The notes under the pieces: model-generated
What the model was told of the DNA's origin: nothing
The model's database searches: none
The model's input: only the letters and a program-made list of their open reading frames with translations
Translations under genes and position numbers: made by a program
Assembly (NCBI GenBank): GCA_011959285.1
Contig: BLLW01000013.1
Coordinates: 1 to 64,000 of the forward strand
Origin: Lachnospiraceae bacterium
Lineage (GTDB): Bacteria; Bacillota; Clostridia; Lachnospirales; Lachnospiraceae
Length of the DNA: 64,000 bases
Direction of reading: 5' to 3'
In this document: positions 17,881 through 26,008 of the stretch, piece by piece
Position numbering within the stretch: the stretch's first letter is position 1
Layout of the letters: the number at the start of each line of letters is the position of its first letter

Positions 17881-18840
17881 TTATTTTTTAGATTGACCGC
17901 CGGAATATTTCTTTTTGGAAGAATTGATTCTTTTAATCGTTTTAGATGGTGTTGCAACCGTAATTTTGGGAACGGCTTTAACATAGTAATAATATTCATC
18001 ATCTTCGAACTGTACCTTTTCCGTCCGGCTGTAATCCACATAAAAAGCAAAAAACTCAACTGCTTTTGCAATCAATACAGAAAAGGCTGTTCCAATTATA
18101 ATCCCGGCAATAGATACATTTGTATCAAACATCAACTCACCCACCAGCAGAATCATCACATCTGCCAGCGCCCCGGCAATAATTGCAATTGTCCAAGCAT
18201 GATCAATCGCCATTCTCCTGACCACATAGACAATCATAATCGTCACTGCAAAGGCTGCAATGGTGAGTACCATCTGTTTGTTATCGATCAGCCCATCGAT
18301 AATAAATCTAAATTTTGTTGCTATATCCTCTGCGTCCATTGCTGACAAAGCTGTCGCATTGTCAGCGACAAAGCCAATTGTATAGCTGACCATAACGCCG
18401 CATCCCACAGAAACTGCACTTGACGGTGTCCCCAAAAGACCTAGGGCAAGAGGCATTACATATGGAATCTTAAGGATAAAGCACATAGGCGTCAGCAAAA
18501 CCACCAATGTATCTTTAGGTGAAAACCTGAAATAAAGCAGAAACATCACCACGAAAAGAATCAGTGTTACAGCTGCGCACTCCAGTGACAGGGCATACAA
18601 ATGAAGAATTGTAAATGCCGCCGCCACAAAAATGATAAAATTTGCAGGCATAAAAGAGCACATCAATGCTACAATAAGCACGATAGATATGCTGTCAAGC
18701 TTCTGCATATAGCCAATCTTGCCATTGATCATCATCAGCGCTGCAAGCGCCAGAATCAGCTTCATCAACGGTTTTAAATATACATCATATTTACTAATAA
18801 AACTTTTAATATACTGTTTTGCAACAAGTAAGGTTGTCAT
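17881..18840 (-). CDS. Uncharacterised polytopic membrane protein
   Basis: About 319 residues from the ATG at 18840, which has GAGGAAG 7 nt upstream; an earlier ATG at 18864 overlaps the preceding gene. About eight or nine hydrophobic helices span 20-275, including a Gly/Ser-rich segment (LLGTPSSAVSVGCGVM). The C-terminal ~50 residues are soluble: a run of acidic and Tyr residues, then a Lys/Ser-rich basic tail. I do not recognise a characterised family; there is no ATPase partner, so a transporter label would be a guess. It sits between a small membrane protein and cdaA, close enough (18 nt) for cotranscription with the c-di-AMP operon. Confidence 0.75.
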   Translation of the reverse strand: MTTLLVAKQYIKSFISKYDVYLKPLMKLILALAALMMINGKIGYMQKLDSISIVLIVALMCSFMPANFIIFVAAAFTILHLYALSLECAAVTLILFVVMFLLYFRFSPKDTLVVLLTPMCFILKIPYVMPLALGLLGTPSSAVSVGCGVMVSYTIGFVADNATALSAMDAEDIATKFRFIIDGLIDNKQMVLTIAAFAVTIMIVYVVRRMAIDHAWTIAIIAGALADVMILLVGELMFDTNVSIAGIIIGTAFSVLIAKAVEFFAFYVDYSRTEKVQFEDDEYYYYVKAVPKITVATPSKTIKRINSSKKKYSGGQSKK

Positions 18841-18853
18841 ATGGTCTTCCTCA

Positions 18854-19240
18854 TTATTTATCATACATACTCGATAATTTTTTCAGATTGTTATAGTAGT
18901 GCTTTAAGCTGCTTTTCGCTTTGCTGTACTTGACATTGCACAAAATATAAGAAATGACTCCATATCCTCCCACTGTGCACAAATACAATATGACGATGCT
19001 CTTTCCATACTCCAGCAGATCCATCTTATATACATCCTGCATCAGCTGTTCAAAATTATAGAAAGCATACACTGCAAACAATGCAAAAAAAGAAATCGTA
19101 GCTGCAATCACTGACTTTAAAACCTGAAATCCAATATAATCGCCTCTAAAGTAGTTGACGATCCGAATATTTTTCTTTCCTTCATTGGATTCATAGGATG
19201 CCAGCTTGGTCATAAGGATGACCTTTTCTTCATTTATCAT
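18854..19240 (-). CDS. Small uncharacterised membrane protein
   Basis: About 128 residues from the ATG at 19240 (GGAAGG 9 nt upstream). Earlier in-frame ATGs up to 19279 fall inside a palindrome and lack a binding site. Two hydrophobic helices lie at about 45-65 and 83-104, flanked by charged N- and C-terminal regions that could form amphipathic helices. No family recognised. It ends 13 nt before the larger membrane protein gene and is likely its operon partner. Confidence 0.7.
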   Translation of the reverse strand: MINEEKVILMTKLASYESNEGKKNIRIVNYFRGDYIGFQVLKSVIAATISFFALFAVYAFYNFEQLMQDVYKMDLLEYGKSIVILYLCTVGGYGVISYILCNVKYSKAKSSLKHYYNNLKKLSSMYDK

Positions 19241-19259
19241 ATCTTTGTACCTTCCAGCA

Positions 19260-19287
19260 GTCATGGCATGCATATGCACGCCATGAC
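19260..19287. repeat. Palindromic hairpin after yvyF
   Basis: GTCATGGC and GCCATGAC arms enclose an inner self-complementary TGCATATGCA-like core, giving a long hairpin 8 nt after the yvyF stop. Its T-run (CTGTTTTTT) lies on the plus-strand side, opposite to the local genes, so it is a poor leftward terminator. It may be an mRNA-stabilising or processing element, or a protein-binding site. Confidence 0.6.
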
Positions 19288-19294
19288 CTGTTTT

Positions 19295-19705
19295 TTAAAG
19301 AAAACGCATCTTATCACGTTCACTCTTTTTAGGAAGCGGTTTGCTCTCCGCTACCTTCGGTCTGTCCCTGCCTATGGCATGATTAAATTCATTGCTCATG
19401 TCCCGCTTACAACTTTCGCAGAAACGTCCCGATTTAATCATTGTCCCACAACCTTCGCAAGGCAGTCTGATAGGCGAATCATCTGCAAACTGAAGGCGCT
19501 CCTCTCTGATCCATTGACGAATCTGTGACGGATCCACTTCACATTCACTAGATACTTCTGTAATATCAGCACCCGGATTGTCCTGAACGTATTTCTTTAC
19601 TTCCTGGAATTTTTCTTCCAGATCTTCCTTACAGCGCGGGCATACAATGGGTCCCATAACATAGTTAAATACTCTGCCACACTTTCTACAATTACGTACA
19701 TTCAT
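19295..19705 (-). CDS. yvyF: YvyF-type flagellar operon protein (TIGR03826 family)
   Basis: 136 residues. An N-terminal zinc ribbon (CRKCG and CPRCK), a winged or helix-turn-helix-like centre (VDPSQIRQWIREE) and a second zinc ribbon (CEGCG and CESCK) give four CxxC pairs in total. This matches the small cytosolic protein encoded between comFC and flgM in Bacillus flagellar operons. Here comFC is upstream as expected, but flgM does not follow; two membrane protein genes do. A regulatory role in flagellar gene expression is inferred from family and position. Confidence 0.82.
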   Translation of the reverse strand: MNVRNCRKCGRVFNYVMGPIVCPRCKEDLEEKFQEVKKYVQDNPGADITEVSSECEVDPSQIRQWIREERLQFADDSPIRLPCEGCGTMIKSGRFCESCKRDMSNEFNHAIGRDRPKVAESKPLPKKSERDKMRFL

Positions 19706-19737
19706 AACCCCTACCTCCTGTATTCGTCGCTTTGGTC

Positions 19738-20448
19738 TTAAATTCCTCTTCCTACCGTCAATGTCATAAAGTATACATCTGAGATACCTGCCTGATGCAG
19801 GACCTCCGACATTGCATCGATTGTACTTCCCGTAGTATAGATATCATCTATAATTACAATCGTACTTAATTTTACATCATTTTGGCGGATTTTAAAAGCC
19901 CTTTTCAAATTATTTTGCCTTTCTGAATGACTTAAGTCCTTAAGTGGAGCTGTTTGCTTTGGTCTATAGATTAAAGAATTGTTCACAGGAACCCCACAAA
20001 GACTTGATAGATGCCTTGCAACCAGCTCTGCCTGGTTATATCCACGCTTCCTTTTTCTGGCGGCATGAATTGGAACTGGTACCAATGCATCTGGTTGTAC
20101 CATGGATAACCAGCCTGCCTTCCTTTCATACAATTCTCTTCCGTAAAAATCTGCATATTCCATTCTGCCAGCATATTTAAAGCGAAATATGGAATCTGCC
20201 ATACTTCCATAATCATATAAAGCGCTCCCCTGTATATACAAATGCCTATTTTTTTTACAGTCTTCACAGTATTCCTGTTCTTCGTGCTGCAGCTGCTTTC
20301 CGCATTTCAAGCAGAAAGGCTCTTGGACATACAAAATCTTGTCCCTGCATCTCCTGCACACAGCTTTCCCCTCCTGACCCGCGATTTCGTCACATACCAC
20401 GCACCGCTTGGGAAAAAGCAGATCAAGTACCCTTTCTCTTATTGCCAT
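19738..20448 (-). CDS. comFC: ComFC-type phosphoribosyltransferase
   Basis: 236 residues. N-terminal zinc-binding region with several CxxC pairs (CVVCDE, CRRC, CLKCG, CEDC) is followed by a type I phosphoribosyltransferase domain with the PRPP motif IVIIDDIYTTGST at about 195-207. ComFC proteins are required for DNA uptake in naturally competent bacteria, where they bind single-stranded DNA and partner with ComFA and DprA; comFA and comFB are absent here. It overlaps the recD2 stop by 10 nt. Confidence 0.9.
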   Translation of the reverse strand: MAIRERVLDLLFPKRCVVCDEIAGQEGKAVCRRCRDKILYVQEPFCLKCGKQLQHEEQEYCEDCKKNRHLYIQGSALYDYGSMADSIFRFKYAGRMEYADFYGRELYERKAGWLSMVQPDALVPVPIHAARKRKRGYNQAELVARHLSSLCGVPVNNSLIYRPKQTAPLKDLSHSERQNNLKRAFKIRQNDVKLSTIVIIDDIYTTGSTIDAMSEVLHQAGISDVYFMTLTVGRGI

Positions 20449-22688
20449 TGAACCTCCCTATTCTCTATTTCTTTAATTCTATCACATAAACTTGTATAGC
20501 GTTCATGCTGCTTTTCATTTTGGATCATCTCAAATACGGTCTGTCTGCTGCCGAGAATGGTAACACATTTTCTGGCGCGAGTCACAGCAGTGTACAAAAG
20601 ATTTCTGTTAAATAACATTCTGGGACCAGCTAAAAGAGGAAGAATAACTGCAGGATATTCGCTTCCCTGGGATTTATGTATGGTGACCGCATAGGCAAGT
20701 TCAATTTCATCCAGCCCCCCAAAAGGATATTCAACCCTTTTATGTTCATCATACTCTACCGTAAGAAGCTGGGCAGAATCATCAATTCCAACCACAATAC
20801 CCATATCTCCGTTAAATACACCCATCCCTTTATCTATCGGTATGCCGTATCTGCTTACGATTTCCCATGAGATCTGATAATTATTCTTAATCTGCATTAC
20901 CTTGTCTCCCTCCCGGAATAACCTCTCACCCAGTGCGTATTCCTTTTTTGCAGGAGACGGAGGGTTCAGATACTTCTGAAGAATACCGTTTAAAACCTCT
21001 ACGCCAAGATTGCCTTTTCGCATGGGCGTAAGCACCTGAATATCATATGGCTCCGCATCCACGTAAGGCGGAAGCTTCTCCCTGATCAGCTGGATCATAT
21101 GCTTATAGATTACATTTACATCTCCTCTTTCCAGAAAGAAAAAATCCCTGCTCTTATTATTCAGTGCAATATCCTCTCCCCGGTTTATCTTGTGTGCGTT
21201 GACAACAATATCACTCTCCCCTGCCTGCCGGAAAATTTTTTTCAAAATGACTACTGGAAACACATTACTTTTAATAAGATCCTGTAAAATCTGCCCAGGT
21301 CCTACACTTGGCAGCTGGTCCACGTCTCCTACCATAATCAGCCTCGTCCCCACGCTGACTGCAGAAAGCAATGCTTTAAACAGATGAATATCTACCATAG
21401 ACATTTCATCAATAATAATTACATCTGCTTCTAGTGGATTTTCCTCGTTCCGCTCAAACTGGGTATGTTTCCCCTCCTCTATCATCCCCCCATTAATCTC
21501 AAGCAGCCTGTGAATCGTCCGGGCTTCATACCCGGTAGCCTCCGTCATTCGTTTTGCCGCCCTGCCCGTAGGCGCTGCTAAAAGGATGTCCATCCCTTCT
21601 ATTTCAAAGTACCTTATAATTGTATTGATGGTAGTCGTTTTACCCGTTCCCGGACCTCCTGATAAAATCATAAGACCTGACTTTACGCTTTGAAGCACTG
21701 CCTGCCTTTGCAGTTCATCCAGTTCCAGTCCCTGTTCTTCTTCCATGGCATGTAAAAGCGCCTTCACCTTCTCCTCCTGTGCTGGAAGTAATTCTTCCGT
21801 CATGCTCACATTAAGATCATGAAGCATCCGCGCACAGCTTAATTCCGCATAATAGAAAGAAGATGCATAAACTCTTTTTTCCCCCTCGTTTAACTTGATT
21901 ACAATTTTCTTATCCATGGCAAGATTCGCCAGCTGTGGATCAATCATTTCCGGCGTAAGACGAAGCAATTCTGCGGTTCTCTGCTTAAGCAAATCTGCCG
22001 GGAGATACAGATGCCCTTCTCCTGTTGCCTGTAGCAGCGTATATAGCACCCCGCTTCGTATGCGAAAATCAGAATCGGTGTGAATACCTATTTTCCCGGC
22101 AATTTCATCTGCAATCCGAAAACCCACGCCCTCAATGTCCTCGGCAAGTTTATAAGGATTTTCTCTCATCACCCCATACAGATTCATACCATATTGACGG
22201 TAAATCTTAATCGCCAGCGTATTAGATATGCCATATTGCTGCAAAAAGACAAAAGCTTCCCGCATATCCTTTTTTTCCGTCATCTGCAGCGCAATTTCCT
22301 GCGCCTTTCGTTCGCTTATTCCCTTCACCTCAGCAAGCCGCTCCGGTTCTTCCTCCATCACTCGGAAAGTATCCTTTCCAAACTTTTTGATGATCCGTGC
22401 CGCCATTGCCTCCCCAATACCTTTTATAGCCCCCGAGGCAAGATAACGCTCCATACTGACCACATCATCAGGCGCTGTCACCTGAAAGCTCTCCACCTTG
22501 AGCTGATGTCCATACATAGGATGTTCAACAAAACTTCCTCTAAGTCTTAAAGTCTCTCCGACTTCTACAGACTGAAAATTTCCAACACAGACCAGCTCAT
22601 CACCATCAACAATCAGCGACATGACTGCATACCCATTTTCCTTATTCTGATAGATAATGTGCTCCACATACCCGGTAACTGTTTCCAA
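20439..22688 (-). CDS. recD2: ATP-dependent RecD2 DNA helicase
   Basis: SF1B 5'-3' helicase acting without RecBC, in replication and repair. About 749 residues. Start chosen as TTG at 22688: GGGAGG lies 7 nt upstream, and the product then begins ETVTGYVEHIIYQNKENGY, like known RecD2 proteins; the in-frame ATG at 22703 overlaps the binding site. N-terminal OB-like and helix-hairpin-helix repeats (about 1-320) precede Walker A SGGPGTGKTTT, DEMSMVD Walker B and the C-terminal AVTIHKSQGSEYP motif. It overlaps comFC by 10 nt and is separated from flagellar genes upstream by a terminator. Confidence 0.95.
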   Translation of the reverse strand: METVTGYVEHIIYQNKENGYAVMSLIVDGDELVCVGNFQSVEVGETLRLRGSFVEHPMYGHQLKVESFQVTAPDDVVSMERYLASGAIKGIGEAMAARIIKKFGKDTFRVMEEEPERLAEVKGISERKAQEIALQMTEKKDMREAFVFLQQYGISNTLAIKIYRQYGMNLYGVMRENPYKLAEDIEGVGFRIADEIAGKIGIHTDSDFRIRSGVLYTLLQATGEGHLYLPADLLKQRTAELLRLTPEMIDPQLANLAMDKKIVIKLNEGEKRVYASSFYYAELSCARMLHDLNVSMTEELLPAQEEKVKALLHAMEEEQGLELDELQRQAVLQSVKSGLMILSGGPGTGKTTTINTIIRYFEIEGMDILLAAPTGRAAKRMTEATGYEARTIHRLLEINGGMIEEGKHTQFERNEENPLEADVIIIDEMSMVDIHLFKALLSAVSVGTRLIMVGDVDQLPSVGPGQILQDLIKSNVFPVVILKKIFRQAGESDIVVNAHKINRGEDIALNNKSRDFFFLERGDVNVIYKHMIQLIREKLPPYVDAEPYDIQVLTPMRKGNLGVEVLNGILQKYLNPPSPAKKEYALGERLFREGDKVMQIKNNYQISWEIVSRYGIPIDKGMGVFNGDMGIVVGIDDSAQLLTVEYDEHKRVEYPFGGLDEIELAYAVTIHKSQGSEYPAVILPLLAGPRMLFNRNLLYTAVTRARKCVTILGSRQTVFEMIQNEKQHERYTSLCDRIKEIENREVQWQ

Positions 22689-22709
22689 GAAAAATCCTCC
22701 CATCGATAA

Positions 22710-22757
22710 AAAGGCTGCCCAAACAAGACGGAAATCCGTCTCATTCCAGCAGCCTTT
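22710..22757 (-). terminator. Intrinsic terminator after the flagellar gene run
   Basis: AAAGGCTGC and GCAGCCTTT arms, with a nested GACGG/CCGTC pairing, followed leftward by TTTTTAT. It separates the mbl-flagellar transcript from recD2. Confidence 0.88.
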
Positions 22758-22774
22758 ATTTCTTTTACTTCTCT

Positions 22775-23128
22775 TTATAAATTATAATTCCGCTTCATCT
22801 GCTCATACAAAGTCTCTGCAAGACCAAGTCCCTGCAGCTCCGTAGAGGTTGACGCCAATTCCTGAATCGCATTATCGCCAAAATAATCCACCAAATTATT
22901 GTTGGGATTACTGCCTTGGTCAGCCTTAAAGCAATCTACCGTTTTCTCCATCTCCTTAAATACCTGCTCAAGGAAATACGCCTCAAACTGCTTACACGCG
23001 CTGAGCAGTTCATCCTCTGAAGCTTGAGAATAATCTGTTCCACTAATCGTTTCTTTTAATTTTGTCTCTGCAGTGCTTTGATTCTGCAGATAATCTGTAT
23101 ACAAAGAAGAAACTCCACCAATTTCCAT
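22775..23128 (-). CDS. Rod-binding protein, FlgJ N-terminal domain only
   Basis: 117 residues, matching only the rod-binding half of FlgJ (core about 40-110, with KQFEAYFLEQVFKEME and a closing LAETLYEQMKR helix). There is no muramidase domain, which is usual for many Firmicutes and other bacteria where wall drilling is done by another enzyme. It acts in the periplasm-equivalent zone during flagellar rod assembly. It ends a leftward run headed by mbl and two rod genes. Confidence 0.85.
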   Translation of the reverse strand: MEIGGVSSLYTDYLQNQSTAETKLKETISGTDYSQASEDELLSACKQFEAYFLEQVFKEMEKTVDCFKADQGSNPNNNLVDYFGDNAIQELASTSTELQGLGLAETLYEQMKRNYNL

Positions 23129-23187
23129 CTGTATGTATCCTTTCTATTATTTATATTTTACAGCTGCAATCTTCATTTCAGCTTATC

Positions 23188-24006
23188 TTAACGCTTTAAA
23201 TTATTTGCTGTCTGCATCATTTCATCTGTGGTGGTGATTGCCTTGGAATTCATCTCATAAGCACGCTGTGCCACAATCAAATTTACCATTTCATCTGCAA
23301 CCTGAACATTAGATCCTTCCAGATAATTCTGAACCATTCTACTCTTTACCACATTGTTGTTGGTTGCTTCATTCAATGCCTCGCCGCTTGCTGCAGAAAC
23401 CTGCCATAAGGTGTCGCCCTTTCTCACAAGCCCGCCTGGATTGTTGAACTGGTACATTCCTATAGTAACTCCTAAAGACTGAGGTGTCCCATTAGCATCG
23501 GGATAATGAAGAGTTCCATCCTTACTGATAGTGATCCTGCTAGTTACGCGGTTTGCATCCAGTGTAATGGTTGTTCCTGTAGAACTCAAAACAGGAAGAC
23601 CATCCTGATTCGTCAAAATCATAGTGCCATTCCCATTGGTTGCCCATGTAAAATCACCATTACGGGTATAATTTGTCTCTCCGTCTGCGCCGCGGATTGC
23701 AAAATATCCTGCTCCTTCTATTGCAAATGAAGTATCACTATTAGAAGATAAAAGGCTTCCTTGTGTAAATATAGAATTAATAGATGAATTCCTTACGCCT
23801 AAGCCCACCTGAGAACTGGTCGGCTTGGGATCCCCGTTGGCTGTAGTGGTAGCAGTCTGCAAGGTCTGGTAAAGCAGTGATTTAAATTGTGCTACCTGTG
23901 ACTTATATCCTACCGTATTTACATTTGATAAATTATTTGCTATCGTGTCTACATTTGTCTGCTGGGCATTCATACCTGTTGCCGCAGTCCATAAACTCCT
24001 AACCAT
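23188..24006 (-). CDS. Flagellar basal-body rod protein, FlgG family (FlhP-like)
   Basis: 272 residues with the N-terminal flg_bb_rod signature (SLWTAATGMNAQQTNVDTIAN start), a central FlgE/F/G-like beta domain with YTRNGDFTW, and the C-terminal helix VNLIVAQRAYEMNSKAITT that packs into the rod. By order it matches flhP of the Bacillus mbl-flhO-flhP cluster, though it could equally be named FlgG. Exported by the flagellar type III system, no signal peptide. It starts 11 nt after the related upstream gene. Confidence 0.9.
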   Translation of the reverse strand: MVRSLWTAATGMNAQQTNVDTIANNLSNVNTVGYKSQVAQFKSLLYQTLQTATTTANGDPKPTSSQVGLGVRNSSINSIFTQGSLLSSNSDTSFAIEGAGYFAIRGADGETNYTRNGDFTWATNGNGTMILTNQDGLPVLSSTGTTITLDANRVTSRITISKDGTLHYPDANGTPQSLGVTIGMYQFNNPGGLVRKGDTLWQVSAASGEALNEATNNNVVKSRMVQNYLEGSNVQVADEMVNLIVAQRAYEMNSKAITTTDEMMQTANNLKR

Positions 24007-24017
24007 ATGCTGCCTCC

Positions 24018-24794
24018 TTAAATTCTACCAAGCTGGTTTGCTGCAATATCCAATGTGCTGTCATATGTTGTGATAACCTTCTGGTTACTCTCATATGCAC
24101 GGGAAACCGTAATCATATTAACCATTTCCGTTACCACCGATATGTTAGATGTTTCCAAATACCCTGAACGAATCTCTGCTGCCGCTTCTTTCTCCTGCGC
24201 GCCTTCTATGGGTTGGAAGTAATTCTCTCCATAGCGTTCTAGATAATCATAATCTTCAAAATCCGTCACCTGAATGGTCGCAACCACTTTTCCATCCTGG
24301 ATAATCTGTCCGCTGCTGTTAATTTCCGCCGGCAGAAGCTGATTGATTTCAATATAAGAACCATTTTCATCCAGTACAGGATCACCGTCTCTGGTAACAA
24401 GGCGTCCGTCCTCTGTCAACGTAAAATCGCCGTCTCTGGTATATTTTACGGAAGTCTCCCCCGATTTGCTCGTAAACTCCACTGCAAAGAATCCTGCATC
24501 CGTCAATGCCAAGTCATAAGCATTCCCCGTGGATTTAATCGGTCCTTGAGAAAAGTCCGTATACCCTTCTCCTATCTTCACACCCGGATGATTAACGCCA
24601 AGTCTCCTGGCAAGATGCGTATTTTCTGAAGAATCTTTAATCTTATATGCCAAAATCGCATCAAATGCCTGACTCGTAGCTCCTTCCTTTTTAAATCCGT
24701 TGGTATCTGCATTTGCCAGATTGTTGGTAAGCACATCCATTCTGTGCTGTTCATTCAACATGCCTGTATAGGCCGTATACAAACCCTTAACCAT
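24018..24794 (-). CDS. Flagellar basal-body rod protein, FlgF/FlgG family (FlhO-like)
   Basis: 258 residues, with the N-terminal rod motif GLYTAYTGMLNEQHRMDVLTN, central YTRDGDFTL and C-terminal MVNMITVSRAYESNQKV. It is a paralogue of the gene that follows. Its place directly after mbl matches flhO in Bacillus. Likely a proximal or distal rod component exported by the flagellar apparatus. A 45-nt gap separates it from mbl with no terminator. Confidence 0.9.
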   Translation of the reverse strand: MVKGLYTAYTGMLNEQHRMDVLTNNLANADTNGFKKEGATSQAFDAILAYKIKDSSENTHLARRLGVNHPGVKIGEGYTDFSQGPIKSTGNAYDLALTDAGFFAVEFTSKSGETSVKYTRDGDFTLTEDGRLVTRDGDPVLDENGSYIEINQLLPAEINSSGQIIQDGKVVATIQVTDFEDYDYLERYGENYFQPIEGAQEKEAAAEIRSGYLETSNISVVTEMVNMITVSRAYESNQKVITTYDSTLDIAANQLGRI

Positions 24795-24839
24795 AAATCA
24801 CCTTTCCGTCTAAGCCGCCTGTCTGTTAGGCGCTGACTA

Positions 24840-25832
24840 TTAATCTTCTCTATAACCGGCAAGAAATTCCACATATTTGCCTGTACCGATCGCTACTGCC
24901 GTCATGGGATCTTCAGCAGTCATGGTATTAATCCCTGTCTTTTCTGCAATCAGATCCTCCAGCCCTCTCAAAAGGCTTCCACCTCCTGTAAGGACAATTC
25001 CTCTGTCAGCAATATCTGCCGCCAATTCCGGCGGTGTCTTTTCAAGTACACTATGAATCGTCTCGATAATCTGCGCCGTGGTTTCTTTAAGCGCTTCTTC
25101 CGTCTCTTCTGAAGAAACTTTCAATGTTTTTGGAAGACCTGTAACTAAGTTACGTCCTCTCACATCCATATAATCCACTTCGGTACGCTTGAACGCAGAT
25201 CCAATCTTTATCTTAATATCCTCCGCTGTTCTTTCACCGATCAGCAGATTATGTTTCTTTCTCATATAGCGAACCAGGGCTTCGTCAAAATCGTCACCTG
25301 CAATTTTAATGGAAGCGCTAACGACAGTCCCTCCTAAAGAAATGACAGCAATGTCAGAAGTGCCGCCACCGATATCGACAATCATATTCCCGCAGGGTTT
25401 TGAAATGTCAATGCCAGCCCCTATTGCCGCTGCAATGGGTTCTTCAATAATAGATACCTCTCTTGCCCCTGCCTGAAGTGTGGCATCTTCAACCGCTTTT
25501 TTTTCAACTTCGGTAACACCGCTGGGTACACAGACAGCAATCCTGGGTTTTCGGAACGTCTTCTTTCCCAGCGCCTTCTGAATAAAATACTTCATCATCT
25601 GTTCCGTTACCTTGTAGTCAGAAATAACACCCTGACGCAAAGGGCGGACAGCTACAATGTTGCCAGGCGTTCTTCCCAGCATCAGCCTCGCATCCTCACC
25701 AATTGCCTTAATGCGGTTCGTATCTCTATCAAAAGCTACAACTGAGGGCTCCTTTAGGACTACGCCTCTCCCTCTGATGTAGACCAATATACTAGCGGTT
25801 CCCAAATCGATTCCGATATCTGTGTACTGCAT
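24840..25832 (-). CDS. mbl: MreB-family actin-like protein (Mbl)
   Basis: 330 residues, full length. Actin-fold ATPase that guides lateral wall synthesis. Nucleotide-binding motifs are visible: phosphate 1 GIDLGTASI, phosphate 2 VDIGGGTSDIAV and adenosine motif TGGGSLLRGL. Lack of adjacent mreCD and the flagellar genes downstream favour the Mbl paralogue over the mreBCD-linked MreB. No membrane-anchoring amphipathic N-terminal extension is obvious. Confidence 0.93.
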   Translation of the reverse strand: MQYTDIGIDLGTASILVYIRGRGVVLKEPSVVAFDRDTNRIKAIGEDARLMLGRTPGNIVAVRPLRQGVISDYKVTEQMMKYFIQKALGKKTFRKPRIAVCVPSGVTEVEKKAVEDATLQAGAREVSIIEEPIAAAIGAGIDISKPCGNMIVDIGGGTSDIAVISLGGTVVSASIKIAGDDFDEALVRYMRKKHNLLIGERTAEDIKIKIGSAFKRTEVDYMDVRGRNLVTGLPKTLKVSSEETEEALKETTAQIIETIHSVLEKTPPELAADIADRGIVLTGGGSLLRGLEDLIAEKTGINTMTAEDPMTAVAIGTGKYVEFLAGYRED

Positions 25833-25946
25833 TGCGTTGTACCCCTTTCTATATTTAAATCAAATCAACTAAAATCAGACGCATATGCAGTTATTATAAC
25901 CCATACAGATTTTTTTTCAAATAGATTTAACAAAAAATTTATAAAA

Positions 25947-25996
25947 ATGGATACAGCATGTAAAACGGCTCCATCCGTTTCCTATGCTGCATCCAT
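25947..25996 (-). terminator. Intrinsic terminator after uvrA
   Basis: ATGGAT-x-CAGCAT pairs with ATGCTG-x-ATCCAT around a loop that itself contains ACGG/CCGT. Leftward it is followed by TTTTTATAAATTTTTTG. It separates the uvrBA transcript from mbl. Confidence 0.85.
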
Positions 25997-26008
25997 GCTC
26001 TAGAATGT

